Shown: piece after piece, positions 35,001 to 42,330 of the stretch
Layout of the letters: each line of letters opens with the position of its first letter
Numbering within the stretch: the first letter of the stretch is position 1
Assembly (NCBI GenBank): GCA_038319025.1
Contig: JBBQCW010000004.1
Location: forward strand, 62,001 to 126,000
DNA from: JBBQCW01 sp038319025
GTDB taxonomy: Bacteria; Actinomycetota; Thermoleophilia; Solirubrobacterales; Solirubrobacteraceae
Direction of reading: 5' to 3'
DNA length: 64,000 nt
Position numbers and translations under genes: made by a program
Notes under the pieces: model-generated
What the model saw: only the letters and a program-made list of their open reading frames with translations
What the model was told of the DNA's origin: nothing
The model's database searches: none

Positions 35001-35976
35001 GGTCGCGGCCGTGACCGGCGGCACGCCGCAGGTGCTCAACGGCGACGGCTCCAACGAACGCGGCATGTCGTTGGCGTGTGCGTCGGCGGCGTGTGCGGCC
35101 AACCCCCCGTACTTCCCCGGGGACTCGCTGACCGCGGTCGTGACCGGGCAGGGCGGCGCCGGCGACCTGACGGGCGACGGGACCCCCGACTTCGTCCAGA
35201 GCGTGGTCGGAGCGACCTCGACTGCCGGCGCGGTTTCCGGCGACGTAGCGGGCCAGGCGACACTCGGGCAGTCCTACGAGAAGGCCTGGGACCCGGCCAC
35301 CGGCGACGTGCTCAACGGCTTCCCACAACGCCAGGACGGATTCTCGTTCTTCGACGCGCCGCTGGTGGCGGGTCTGTCGTCGGGTGGCGGCCAGCGTGCT
35401 GTCGTCGAGGCCAACGACTCCTCATGGATCCACGCCTACCAGCCGTCAGGCGCAGAGGCGCCCGGGTTCCCCAAGTACACGGGGCAGTGGCCGTCGTTCG
35501 CGGGCGTCGTGGGAGACCCGCGGCTGGACGGCAGGCTGCGCGTTGCGTTCGGCACACGCGAGGGCGACATCTACCAGTGGACGGCCGCCGGAACCGCCGC
35601 CGCCAACGACCAGTGGTGGCATTTCCACCACGACGAGCGCAACAGCGGCCTGTTCGGGCTGGACACGCGGAGGCCGGCGGCCGTGGGCGGCGTGAAGGTG
35701 GCGCCGAGGGGCGGTAAGAAGTGGTTCACCTTCGCGGAGACGGGTGACGACGGAGCCACCGGGAAGGCGAAGGGTTACGAGGTGCGCGTGTCCTCCCGGC
35801 CCATCACTGCGACCACGTTCGCAAAGGCCAAGCTCGCATGGACGCTGGGCGGCAGCCCCCCGACCCGGCCGAGCGGCACCTACAGCGTGGTCCTGCCCAC
35901 AGCCCGCTACGCCGCCGTCCAGGCGACCGACGACGCGGGCAACCGCTCGGCGCTTACGGTCGTGCGGGTGCGCTGA
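32029..35976 (+). CDS. Secreted subtilase-like (S8) protein with altered active site and C-terminal propeller
   Basis: 1315 residues from ATG 32029, which has GGGAGAGG just upstream; the longer GTG at 32017 has none. Signal peptide at 1-40. Residues about 110-560 match the S8 subtilisin fold. The catalytic Ser is in TTSGATPFMAG (S456), the His in YNHPSG (H306) and the oxyanion Asn in SNDFD (N396). The first position reads VGYIEGGVNY, with Glu145 where Asp is expected. From about 690, FG-GAP/propeller blades of the form DGDVHATRPDGSAVPGFPV and YVYAWDPSGHLLKGFPVH run to about 1210, followed by a fibronectin-like end. Whether it still cleaves peptides is open. Size and repeats suit a surface protein. 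Confidence 0.85.
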   Translation: MSKVLVRSATPRRRIVPALLVTLALVGLGAAATAPTSGAATFTPDVSATLPLSQFPNDPDLLRCESQDPASNCGGSEDWGLYGRLTGDTCRASGSDVADQPHPDGGLPCWAVNATDPQHAAGINATGAWAQGNWGRNDVLVGYIEGGVNYRADGVKDALDNIFLNTGELPYPQHADGKDEGTYDLDHNGRVDIRDYAADPRVNPTCAEGTAPFSTHEEGTTRGCVAGGQHDYLNKVTIGGAKTAYLSPEDLIAVFGHCRITKHRLGTCATGARVDNDGNGYPNDVSGWNTYRNNNDPQTEDPNYNHPSGLLSEVVGEKDNGFGSAGICTTCRIVPIKQGAECLGRSDPWAEAILYATNLGVTAISSVVVSYQYSSYGRRAIEYANSKGVLLSLDSNDFDSTDHTDGMLYPHAIPGNSVITDDNKQRTASTHWFRARSNVTSYGPHNIFSGMQTTTSGATPFMAGLLAMVQSAARNARDAHTIPRQLKPNEVRQVLMNTASAVTPQTQAPSVGRQWPGNPSSLTDATHTNWSTQYGYGRIDLGAATALVKGGQVPPTTEFTAPDWYAYVNPAKQRSLPIRGYVAPSAWRSKGVRWTLEWATGADPADRDFHTFATGKGARKGLLGTLDLRKVPKAYAAGAQGDTNTPNGPQRYALTLRIRALDGNGLKGEDRRAITVRNDPTLVGGRPTHVGGEPAGGTSYVDLEGRRALDLIVGTADGDVHATRPDGSAVPGFPVHTKTLRAIDPTDEENFPAASYKAVQALRDARDPVSGTAVGDLFGDGRLEVVATTSNAYVYAWDPSGHLLKGFPVHSDSQYASLPVPTPVAATPHSRLPARGNWSPPVLADLEGNGHLDILMTAFDGHVYAWRPGGSAVPGWPVAIAPPASSLDAIGADPAKLIRDPKIMYSVAVGDVLGTGRPQVFVGGFDCADDKDTAFLYGLQPDGNAHVGGAYLPGWPVAMKSLLGCYDQSIDFVQEGTTPPVLMPVDGKLRVVAAVTGGTPQVLNGDGSNERGMSLACASAACAANPPYFPGDSLTAVVTGQGGAGDLTGDGTPDFVQSVVGATSTAGAVSGDVAGQATLGQSYEKAWDPATGDVLNGFPQRQDGFSFFDAPLVAGLSSGGGQRAVVEANDSSWIHAYQPSGAEAPGFPKYTGQWPSFAGVVGDPRLDGRLRVAFGTREGDIYQWTAAGTAAANDQWWHFHHDERNSGLFGLDTRRPAAVGGVKVAPRGGKKWFTFAETGDDGATGKAKGYEVRVSSRPITATTFAKAKLAWTLGGSPPTRPSGTYSVVLPTARYAAVQATDDAGNRSALTVVRVR

Positions 35977-36014
35977 GGCGTGGAGGCGCCGCGGACGCGG
36001 AGGTTTGGTGATGT

Positions 36015-36033
36015 GCGCCCGCTGAGCGGGCGC
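36015..36033. terminator. Bidirectional hairpin between convergent genes
   Basis: GCGCCCGC-TGA-GCGGGCGC, a perfect 8-bp stem with 3-base loop, 39 bases after the subtilase-like gene and before the convergent DUF2269-like gene. No U-run. Confidence 0.6.
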
Positions 36034-36107
36034 AATCAACCAAGGTTCGCCGGATCCGGTTCGATGGGGCGCCGCTTCCCTCCTGCGCGTATGACCAAGC
36101 GGGAGGT

Positions 36108-36590
36108 CTACATCGGGAACGGCTTGACGACCATGAAGAAGATGGCCGTCAGGATCAGCACGCCGGCGATCGTGCCGACGATGGCGCTGCGCTTGGCGCC
36201 CGCCGCGTATTCGTCCGACAGGGTGTCGCCGGCGGCGAGGTCGCGCTCGGCGAGGTCGGCCAGCTTCTGGTCCTGCGGGATGAAGAACGCGCCGACGAGG
36301 CCGAAGAGGATCAGGATGATCACCATCGGGACCGACACCCACGGCTGCTTGAACAGATCGCGGTCGGCGGCCAGGTAGATACCGGTGATCAGCAGCAGCA
36401 CCATCACGGGAGTCGTCAACCGCCGGTTGAGGTGAACCTGCATCCGGTGGGCCAGCGGCACCGCTGATATCTCGGTGCGGGTGACCCAGGGCATGATCAT
36501 CCCGTAGGCGAAGGTGACGCCGAAGGCGATCATCACCGACGCGATGTGGACGGCGACGACGACGTCATAGAAGAGGATCGTGGCGAGCAT
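36108..36590 (-). CDS. DUF2269-like four-helix membrane protein
   Basis: 160 residues from ATG 36590. Four hydrophobic segments (about 8-30, 57-76, 86-106 and 135-157) are separated by short polar loops. VAVHIASVMIAFGVTFAYG and RLTTPVMVLLLITGIYL are typical of small predicted integral membrane proteins with His in the first helix, some of which bind heme; that role is unproven here. It starts 36 bases after the mutase stop but has its own -10 (TAGGCT) 6 bases before ATG, so it may be independently transcribed. Confidence 0.78.
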   Translation of the reverse strand: MLATILFYDVVVAVHIASVMIAFGVTFAYGMIMPWVTRTEISAVPLAHRMQVHLNRRLTTPVMVLLLITGIYLAADRDLFKQPWVSVPMVIILILFGLVGAFFIPQDQKLADLAERDLAAGDTLSDEYAAGAKRSAIVGTIAGVLILTAIFFMVVKPFPM

Positions 36591-36596
36591 GAGAGC

Positions 36597-36602
36597 AGCC
36601 TA
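36597..36602 (-). promoter_or_regulatory. -10 element, leaderless start of DUF2269-like gene
   Basis: TAGGCT on the minus strand, 6 bases before ATG 36590. Confidence 0.5.
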
Positions 36603-36626
36603 GGGGGTCAAGGTTGCCAGGGCTGC

Positions 36627-38240
36627 TCAAAACGTCGACTGATACTTCCCGAACACGTCCTGCATGGCACCGCAAACTTCGCCCATCGAGGCCCGGTCGC
36701 GCAGCGCCTGCTTGATGACGGGCAGCAGGTTCTCCGTCCCGGCCGCGGCCGTCCGCAGCTCCTCCAGGCGCGACGCCACGAGCTCCTGATCACGGTCGCG
36801 CTTGAACGCGGCGAGACGGTCGAGTTGCTCGCGCTCGGACTCTGGGTCCACGCGCAACAGGTCGGGCACCTCCACCGCGTCCTCGACGTACTCGTTGACC
36901 CCAACCACGATGTCCTGCTTGATCCGGTAACGCTCCTGGTAACCCCAGGCCGACTCATCGATCTCGCCGGTGATGAACTCGATCGCGTTGACCGAGCCGC
37001 CGAGCGCATCGACCTTCTCGATCAGCTCGTACGCGCGCGACTCGATCTCGTCGGTCAGCGACTCCACGTAGTAGGAGCCCGCAAAGGGGTCGACCGTCTC
37101 CGTGGCCCCGGATTCGGCGGCGATGATCTGCTGGGTGCGCAGCGCGACCTTGGCGGCTTGCTCGGTGGGCAGCGCGAGCGCCTCGTCGAAGCCGTTGGTG
37201 TGCAACGACTGCGTGCCGCCGCACACGGCGGCGAAGCCCTGCAGGGCCACGCGCACGATGTTGTTCTCCGGCTGCTGGGCGGTCAACGTGACGCCGCCGG
37301 TCTGCGTGTGGAAGCGGAGCATCAGCGACTTGGGGTTCTGGGCGCCGAACCGGTCACGCATGATGTGCGCCCACATCCGCCGAGCGGCACGGAACTTGGC
37401 CACCTCCTGGAACACGTTGTTGTGGCCGTTGAAGAAGAAGGCCAGACGGGGCGCAAACTCGTCCACGGGCAGGCCCGCGTCGACCGCGGCCTGCACGTAG
37501 GCGATGCCGCTGGACAGCGTGAAGGCCACCTCCTGCACGGCCGAGCAGCCCTTCTCACGGAAGTGGTAGCCCGAGATGGAGATCGTGTTCCAGCGCGGGA
37601 TGTTCTCGCGGCAGTACGCGAACAGGTCCGTCGTCAGGCGCATCGTCGGCCCAGGCGGATAGATGTAGTTGCCGCGAGCGATGTACTCCTTGAGCACGTC
37701 GTTCTGGGTGGTCCCGCGCAGCTGCTCCGACGGGACGCCCTGCTCCTCGCCGACGAGTTCGTAGAGCATCAGCAGCACGGCGGCGGGGGCGTTGATGGTC
37801 ATTGACGTGGATACCTGATCCAGCGGGATCTGATCGAACGCCGTGCGCATGTCGTCGATGGTGTCGATGGCCACGCCGGTGCGGCCGACCTCGCCCTCGC
37901 AGAGTCGGTTGTCGGAGTCCAGGCCCAGCTGGGTGGGCAGATCGAACGCCATCGAAAGACCCGTGCCGCCGCGGGACAACAGGTAGCGGTAGCGCTCGTT
38001 GGATTCCTTGGCACTCGCGTAGCCCGCGTACTGGCGCATGGTCCACTGTTGCGTGCGGTACATCTCCCGATGCACACCGCGCGTGTAGGGGAACGCGGCC
38101 GGCTCGCCGAGGTCGAGCTGCTCGGGCAGGTCGGCTTCGGTGTAGAGAGGCTGGATCTCGATGCCGGAATCGGTGAAGCGCCGGGGATCGTCAGGGCCGA
38201 CGATCGGGGCGACAGTGAGGCGTTCGGGGGGTGTGGCCAT
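36627..38240 (-). CDS. Methylmalonyl-CoA mutase (acyl-CoA mutase) large subunit without B12 domain
   Basis: 537 residues from ATG 38240. The TIM-barrel part contains RQYAGYASAKESN (family Tyr kept, but YASA instead of the FST of classical mutases), LSMAFDLPTQLGLDSDN, SISGYHFREKG, RLAFFFNGHNN and VCGGTQSLHTN. The chain ends at about the point where the B12-binding domain would begin in long forms, so it needs a separate cobalamin-binding small subunit, which is not in the window. It would interconvert methylmalonyl- and succinyl-CoA, though related enzymes act on isobutyryl- or ethylmalonyl-CoA. A -10 (TACTCT) lies 7 bases upstream. Confidence 0.92.
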   Translation of the reverse strand: MATPPERLTVAPIVGPDDPRRFTDSGIEIQPLYTEADLPEQLDLGEPAAFPYTRGVHREMYRTQQWTMRQYAGYASAKESNERYRYLLSRGGTGLSMAFDLPTQLGLDSDNRLCEGEVGRTGVAIDTIDDMRTAFDQIPLDQVSTSMTINAPAAVLLMLYELVGEEQGVPSEQLRGTTQNDVLKEYIARGNYIYPPGPTMRLTTDLFAYCRENIPRWNTISISGYHFREKGCSAVQEVAFTLSSGIAYVQAAVDAGLPVDEFAPRLAFFFNGHNNVFQEVAKFRAARRMWAHIMRDRFGAQNPKSLMLRFHTQTGGVTLTAQQPENNIVRVALQGFAAVCGGTQSLHTNGFDEALALPTEQAAKVALRTQQIIAAESGATETVDPFAGSYYVESLTDEIESRAYELIEKVDALGGSVNAIEFITGEIDESAWGYQERYRIKQDIVVGVNEYVEDAVEVPDLLRVDPESEREQLDRLAAFKRDRDQELVASRLEELRTAAAGTENLLPVIKQALRDRASMGEVCGAMQDVFGKYQSTF

Positions 38241-38247
38241 GCGCGCA

Positions 38248-38253
38248 AGAGTA
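38248..38253 (-). promoter_or_regulatory. -10 element, leaderless start of the mutase gene
   Basis: TACTCT on the minus strand, 7 bases before ATG 38240. Confidence 0.5.
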
Positions 38254-38262
38254 CCCGTGGCC

Positions 38263-38293
38263 TTTGCGTCCTCGCCGAGCGCTCGGGCGCAAA
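38263..38293. promoter_or_regulatory. Nested inverted repeat upstream of the mutase promoter
   Basis: A perfect 12-bp palindrome CCGAGCGCTCGG (38275-38286) lies inside a second inverted pair TTTGCG (38263-38268) and CGCAAA (38288-38293). It covers the expected -35 region of the mutase promoter and is an operator candidate. The rest of 38294-38471, before the LamG gene, shows nothing else I can support. Confidence 0.4.
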
Positions 38294-38471
38294 ACCTGAC
38301 CGCGGGGGGTCGATGGGGCAGGCAGGACTGGGCGGTTTGGCGCGAAACAGAGAGCTTTTCTGGACGGCTGTTCGATGGTGGGCGCTCTGATCACCGTCAA
38401 GTATTCAAAGCGGAGAGTCGTCCCAGGCTCCGCACGGTCCGCGTCTTCGTCCGCAGGAGAAGCACCACCAC

Positions 38472-41400
38472 ATGACTCACCGTCGCCCGAGCTTCCGTCG
38501 CGTCGCCCTACTCCTGGGTGCGATGCTCGCGCTCGCCGCGATGCCTGCGGCCGCTTCGGCCACCACGACGGTGTCGGTTTCCCCCGCGGCAGGCTATTCG
38601 TCCAGTCGCGCCCTCACGATCTCCACGGACAGTCTCACCAACGACTCCGCGTGGTGTCAGATCGACGGGACCGCACCGGCGACGCTGCCTCCGACATCGC
38701 TCACCCTTGCCGTTGAGTGGACGTCGTGTGGCACACCCGATCCCCTCTCGGGCCCGGCCGGCGCGATCACCTACCCGGCGGCGGCGTACGCCGATGGTGT
38801 GCACACGATCTATGGCGCGACGTCCGATGCGTTCGGCGGCACGGGCGAGGACGACGTCGTGACCTTCACGGTGGACACCACCGCGCCCGACACCTTGATC
38901 GACACCACCCCGGCCAACCCAAGCGGCCCGACCGGCAACGGCTTTGCGTTCCATGGCGCCGATCCCGGGGGCACCGGTGTGGCCAGCCTCGAATGCAGTC
39001 TCGACGGTGGTGCGTTCGGTGTCTGCACCTCTCCCGACGCGCTTGGACCGCTCGCCGACGGAGCCCACACCTACGCCGTGCGGGCGATCGACGTGGCCGG
39101 CAACACCGACGCCTCACCGGCGTCCTACGCCTGGACAGTCGACGCCGTCGACCCCGACAGCACCATCACGGCGCAGCCCGCGGCCATCACCCAAAGCACC
39201 ACGGCAACGTTCTCGTTCGGCTCCACCGACACGGGTGGCTCGGGCGTCGCGAGCACCGATTGCAGCCTCGACGGGGGCGCGTACGGTGCCTGCACGTCGC
39301 CGCAGAGCTACCCCGGACTGGCCGACGGCGGCCACACCTTCGACGTGCGCGCGGTGGACAACGTGGGCAACGTCGAGGGCTCGCCCGCTTCGTACGCCTG
39401 GACGGTGGATACGACCGCTCCGGCCACCACGATCCTCACCCACCCGACGGCTCCGACGGCGAGCAACACGGCCAGCTTCACGTTCAGCGGTTCTGACGGC
39501 GGCGGCACGGGGGTGGCGAGCTTTGAGTGCAAGCTCGACGGCGGACCCTTCGCCGCCTGCACGTCGGCCAAGGCGTACGCCGGTCTCGCCGACGGGTCGC
39601 ACACGTTCCGGGTGCGGGCCATCGACAACGCCGGAAACGTGGACGCGTCGCCGGACACGTTCACGTGGGTCGTCGACACCACGCCGCCCAACACCTCCAT
39701 CACATCGCGGCCCGCAAACCCCACCGCTTCGACGGTGGCGAACTTTGGTTTCAACGGCTCTGATGTCGGAGGCACCGGCGTGGCCAGCTTCCAGTGCCGC
39801 CGTGATGTCGCCGGGGTCCCAGGTGCCTGGGGCGCCTGCACGTCGGTGGACGCGGGGACCGCCGCCGAGGGCAACCGCACATTCGACGTGCGTGCCATCG
39901 ACAACGTCGGCAACATCGACGCGTCGCCGGCGCACTACGCCTGGCTGGTCGACCTCACGGACCCGACCGTCGACGTGATCACCGCTCCGCCGCTGCGCAC
40001 TCAGGATGCGTACAGCCCGGGCTCCCCGCCGAACTTCACCTCCCCGCAGCTGGTGCATCCTTTCTACGCGCTGGATTCCGGCGCGCCGAACTATCACTGC
40101 ACCGACCCCGACGGCGGCGTGCCCGCCGGCCACTCGGGCATCGCTTCCTGCACCGACAACTTCGACAACTCGACGCTCGGCAACCACCTGTTCGTGGCCA
40201 CGGCCGTGGATCGCGTCGGCCACGTGTACCACTCCCCGCCGCGCGCTTACCGGATCGTCCCGCCGGACTACGCAAACTTCCTGCAGGCCAACCACCCGAC
40301 GGCCTACTACCGGCTCGACGACCCGACGGGCGCATCGGTCGACGGCCTCGCCGACTCGTCCGGTCACGGCAATCGCGGCACGTACCAGAACGGTGTCGTG
40401 CTGCGGCGCTCTCCGGCGCTGAAGTGCGAGCGCTGGGACAGCCCCTACACGCAGCCCGACTCGTGGTGTGACGCCTACAACTTTGAACACCAGGGCTACA
40501 GCGCGTTCTTCGACGGCAAGGCCGACCACGCGTTCATCAACAACATCGACGCCTCCGGTGACGCCGATCACGGCCAGGTCAACCACGCGAGCTTCTCGGC
40601 TGAGGCCTGGGGCTACCCCATCGGTACCCAGCAGATGGGCCTGATGGAGCACGGCGAGGAGTACCGGGTGTACTACGACGGCCGCTGGCATGCGCGCCTG
40701 GTGAACGGAACCGAGCTGGTGGGGCCGGCGCAGGCGTCCGACCGCTGGTACCACGTGGGCGTCAGCTGGGACGGCAACACCGTCCGCCTGTTCGTCAACG
40801 GCGTGCAGGTCGACAGCCACTCCGGCGTCACCCACTCCTGGGCCGGCGGTCAGCCGACGATGGAGATCGGTCGCACCAACATCCCCTCCACTTGGTGGCA
40901 CGGCTACATCGACGAGGTCGCCTACTACAACGGCCAGGTGCTCAGCCAGGACGACTTCGCCGACCACTACGAGATCGGGCAGACCGATGAGCCCAGTGGC
41001 TCAGGCGCCGGCACGCTCGACATGACCCGGCCGACGATCGCCATCCGCGAGCCCGCCACGGGGGCGACGTACACCCCGACCAGCACGCATCCTCCGCACG
41101 GCCAGTTCTCCTGCTCGGACGCGGACGGCCCAGGTGACGTGACCTCGTGCGTGGCCACGGTGGACGGCTCTGCGCTGGCGCTCGGCGCTGCGCTGCCTCT
41201 GACCGTCGGCACGCACGACGTGAAGGTCGTCGCGTTCGACGCGAGCGGCTTGCGGTTCGAGTACCACCACACCTACGTGGTCGAGCCGTTCACCAGCGTC
41301 GTGCTGGGCGACCATCCGGAGGGTTACTACCGTTTCGACGAGGCCTCGACCTCACACGACGGTCTGGATTCCAGCGGGCACGGCAACGACGGCATCTACA

Positions 41401-42230
41401 AGAACGACACGGCCAACGGGCCGGCCGGCATCTCCGGAGACGGCAACACCACGCGCCAGTTCTTGGGCCTCGGCGGGTACCTGTACGTGAACGGAGTCCC
41501 CGCGGGCAACCTCGGCTGGACGAGCGAAGCGTGGGTGGAGCCCAACGATCGCGGCGACATGGTCGTCATGGATCACGGCGCCGGCGGCAGCAGCCCGGCC
41601 CTGTTCCTCCGCGGTCAGCATCTCGTGCTGCACCTGCCCGACCCGGACGACGAGCTCGTCGACCCGTCCGCCTTCCCGTACGACGGTGCCTTCCATCAGG
41701 TGGCGGCGACCTGGGACGGCGTCACCGCCAAGCTGTTCGTCGACGGGGCGAAGGTGGCCGAGCGCGAGTCGAGCGCCAAGATCCCCAGTGGCGTCTCGAC
41801 GCTGTACTACGGCTTCGGCAACGTCGGGCTGTCACGGCCCTGGCTGCGTGGCGCGCTCGATGAGGCTTCCTACTACTCCACGCCCCTCACCGATCAGCGG
41901 ATCTACGAGCACTTCATCGCGGACCCGCCGTTCACGGTCAGCACCGGCACCGGCACGGGCACCGGCACGACACCCACCGTGACCCCCACACCGCCGACCG
42001 CGTCGACCGCGCCTGCGCAGACGCCGACGCCGCCGGAGGCCATCGTGCCCGCTGCGCCCGTGACGCCCATCTCGACGCCGGTGGCGCCGAAGACGACTCC
42101 GAAGGTCGCACCGACCGCCCAGCAGCGTGCACACGCTCGGGCTGTAGCCCGCGCGAAGGCCCGAGCCAGGAAGGCCCGCGCACAGGCTCGGGCTCGGGCG
42201 AAGGCTCGCGGTCGCGCTCGTCACCACTGA
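38472..42230 (+). CDS. Giant secreted Ig/LamG protein with polybasic tail, copy 1
   Basis: 1252 residues from ATG 38472, with GGAG upstream. Signal peptide to about 31 (ending AAASA). Four to five Ig-like domains run from about 135 to 510, each with a C-x-LDGG ... ACTS Cys pair and GLADGSHTF-x-VRA-x-D-x-AGN. LamG-type concanavalin-like domains lie at about 595-835 and 945-1155, separated by another Ig-like unit. A Thr/Pro-rich linker then leads to a 45-residue tail made almost only of Ala, Arg, Lys and His (QRAHARAVARAKARARKAR ...). No LPXTG or membrane anchor is seen. Probably a surface adhesin or carbohydrate-binding protein. It has a close paralogue downstream. Confidence 0.85.
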   Translation: MTHRRPSFRRVALLLGAMLALAAMPAAASATTTVSVSPAAGYSSSRALTISTDSLTNDSAWCQIDGTAPATLPPTSLTLAVEWTSCGTPDPLSGPAGAITYPAAAYADGVHTIYGATSDAFGGTGEDDVVTFTVDTTAPDTLIDTTPANPSGPTGNGFAFHGADPGGTGVASLECSLDGGAFGVCTSPDALGPLADGAHTYAVRAIDVAGNTDASPASYAWTVDAVDPDSTITAQPAAITQSTTATFSFGSTDTGGSGVASTDCSLDGGAYGACTSPQSYPGLADGGHTFDVRAVDNVGNVEGSPASYAWTVDTTAPATTILTHPTAPTASNTASFTFSGSDGGGTGVASFECKLDGGPFAACTSAKAYAGLADGSHTFRVRAIDNAGNVDASPDTFTWVVDTTPPNTSITSRPANPTASTVANFGFNGSDVGGTGVASFQCRRDVAGVPGAWGACTSVDAGTAAEGNRTFDVRAIDNVGNIDASPAHYAWLVDLTDPTVDVITAPPLRTQDAYSPGSPPNFTSPQLVHPFYALDSGAPNYHCTDPDGGVPAGHSGIASCTDNFDNSTLGNHLFVATAVDRVGHVYHSPPRAYRIVPPDYANFLQANHPTAYYRLDDPTGASVDGLADSSGHGNRGTYQNGVVLRRSPALKCERWDSPYTQPDSWCDAYNFEHQGYSAFFDGKADHAFINNIDASGDADHGQVNHASFSAEAWGYPIGTQQMGLMEHGEEYRVYYDGRWHARLVNGTELVGPAQASDRWYHVGVSWDGNTVRLFVNGVQVDSHSGVTHSWAGGQPTMEIGRTNIPSTWWHGYIDEVAYYNGQVLSQDDFADHYEIGQTDEPSGSGAGTLDMTRPTIAIREPATGATYTPTSTHPPHGQFSCSDADGPGDVTSCVATVDGSALALGAALPLTVGTHDVKVVAFDASGLRFEYHHTYVVEPFTSVVLGDHPEGYYRFDEASTSHDGLDSSGHGNDGIYKNDTANGPAGISGDGNTTRQFLGLGGYLYVNGVPAGNLGWTSEAWVEPNDRGDMVVMDHGAGGSSPALFLRGQHLVLHLPDPDDELVDPSAFPYDGAFHQVAATWDGVTAKLFVDGAKVAERESSAKIPSGVSTLYYGFGNVGLSRPWLRGALDEASYYSTPLTDQRIYEHFIADPPFTVSTGTGTGTGTTPTVTPTPPTASTAPAQTPTPPEAIVPAAPVTPISTPVAPKTTPKVAPTAQQRAHARAVARAKARARKARAQARARAKARGRARHH

Positions 42231-42275
42231 TGCGACAGTCGCTGCAAAAATCCCCTGAAACCCAGCGCCCGGTGG

Positions 42276-42281
42276 TAGGAT
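42276..42281 (+). promoter_or_regulatory. -10 element upstream of LamG copy 2
   Basis: TAGGAT, 49 bases before GTG 42331, in the 100-base gap between the two LamG genes; indicates a separate transcript with a leader. A GAGGG sequence about 8 bases before the GTG may be the ribosome binding site. Confidence 0.4.
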
Positions 42282-42330
42282 CGAGCGCGTAGGCGCCAGA
42301 AACAGCAGTACCCCGAGAACGAGGGTCGCA

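Noticed and set aside
38280..38360. GCGCAAAACC followed by a G-rich stretch, reminiscent of a c-di-GMP or c-di-AMP riboswitch
   Set aside because: Conserved P1/P2 cores and tetraloop/receptor elements are missing; the inverted repeats explain the structure better.
41940..41970. Short ACCGGC repeats near the end of LamG copy 1
   Set aside because: They encode the Gly-Thr/Pro linker; no sign of phase variation such as a homopolymer tract or frameshift.
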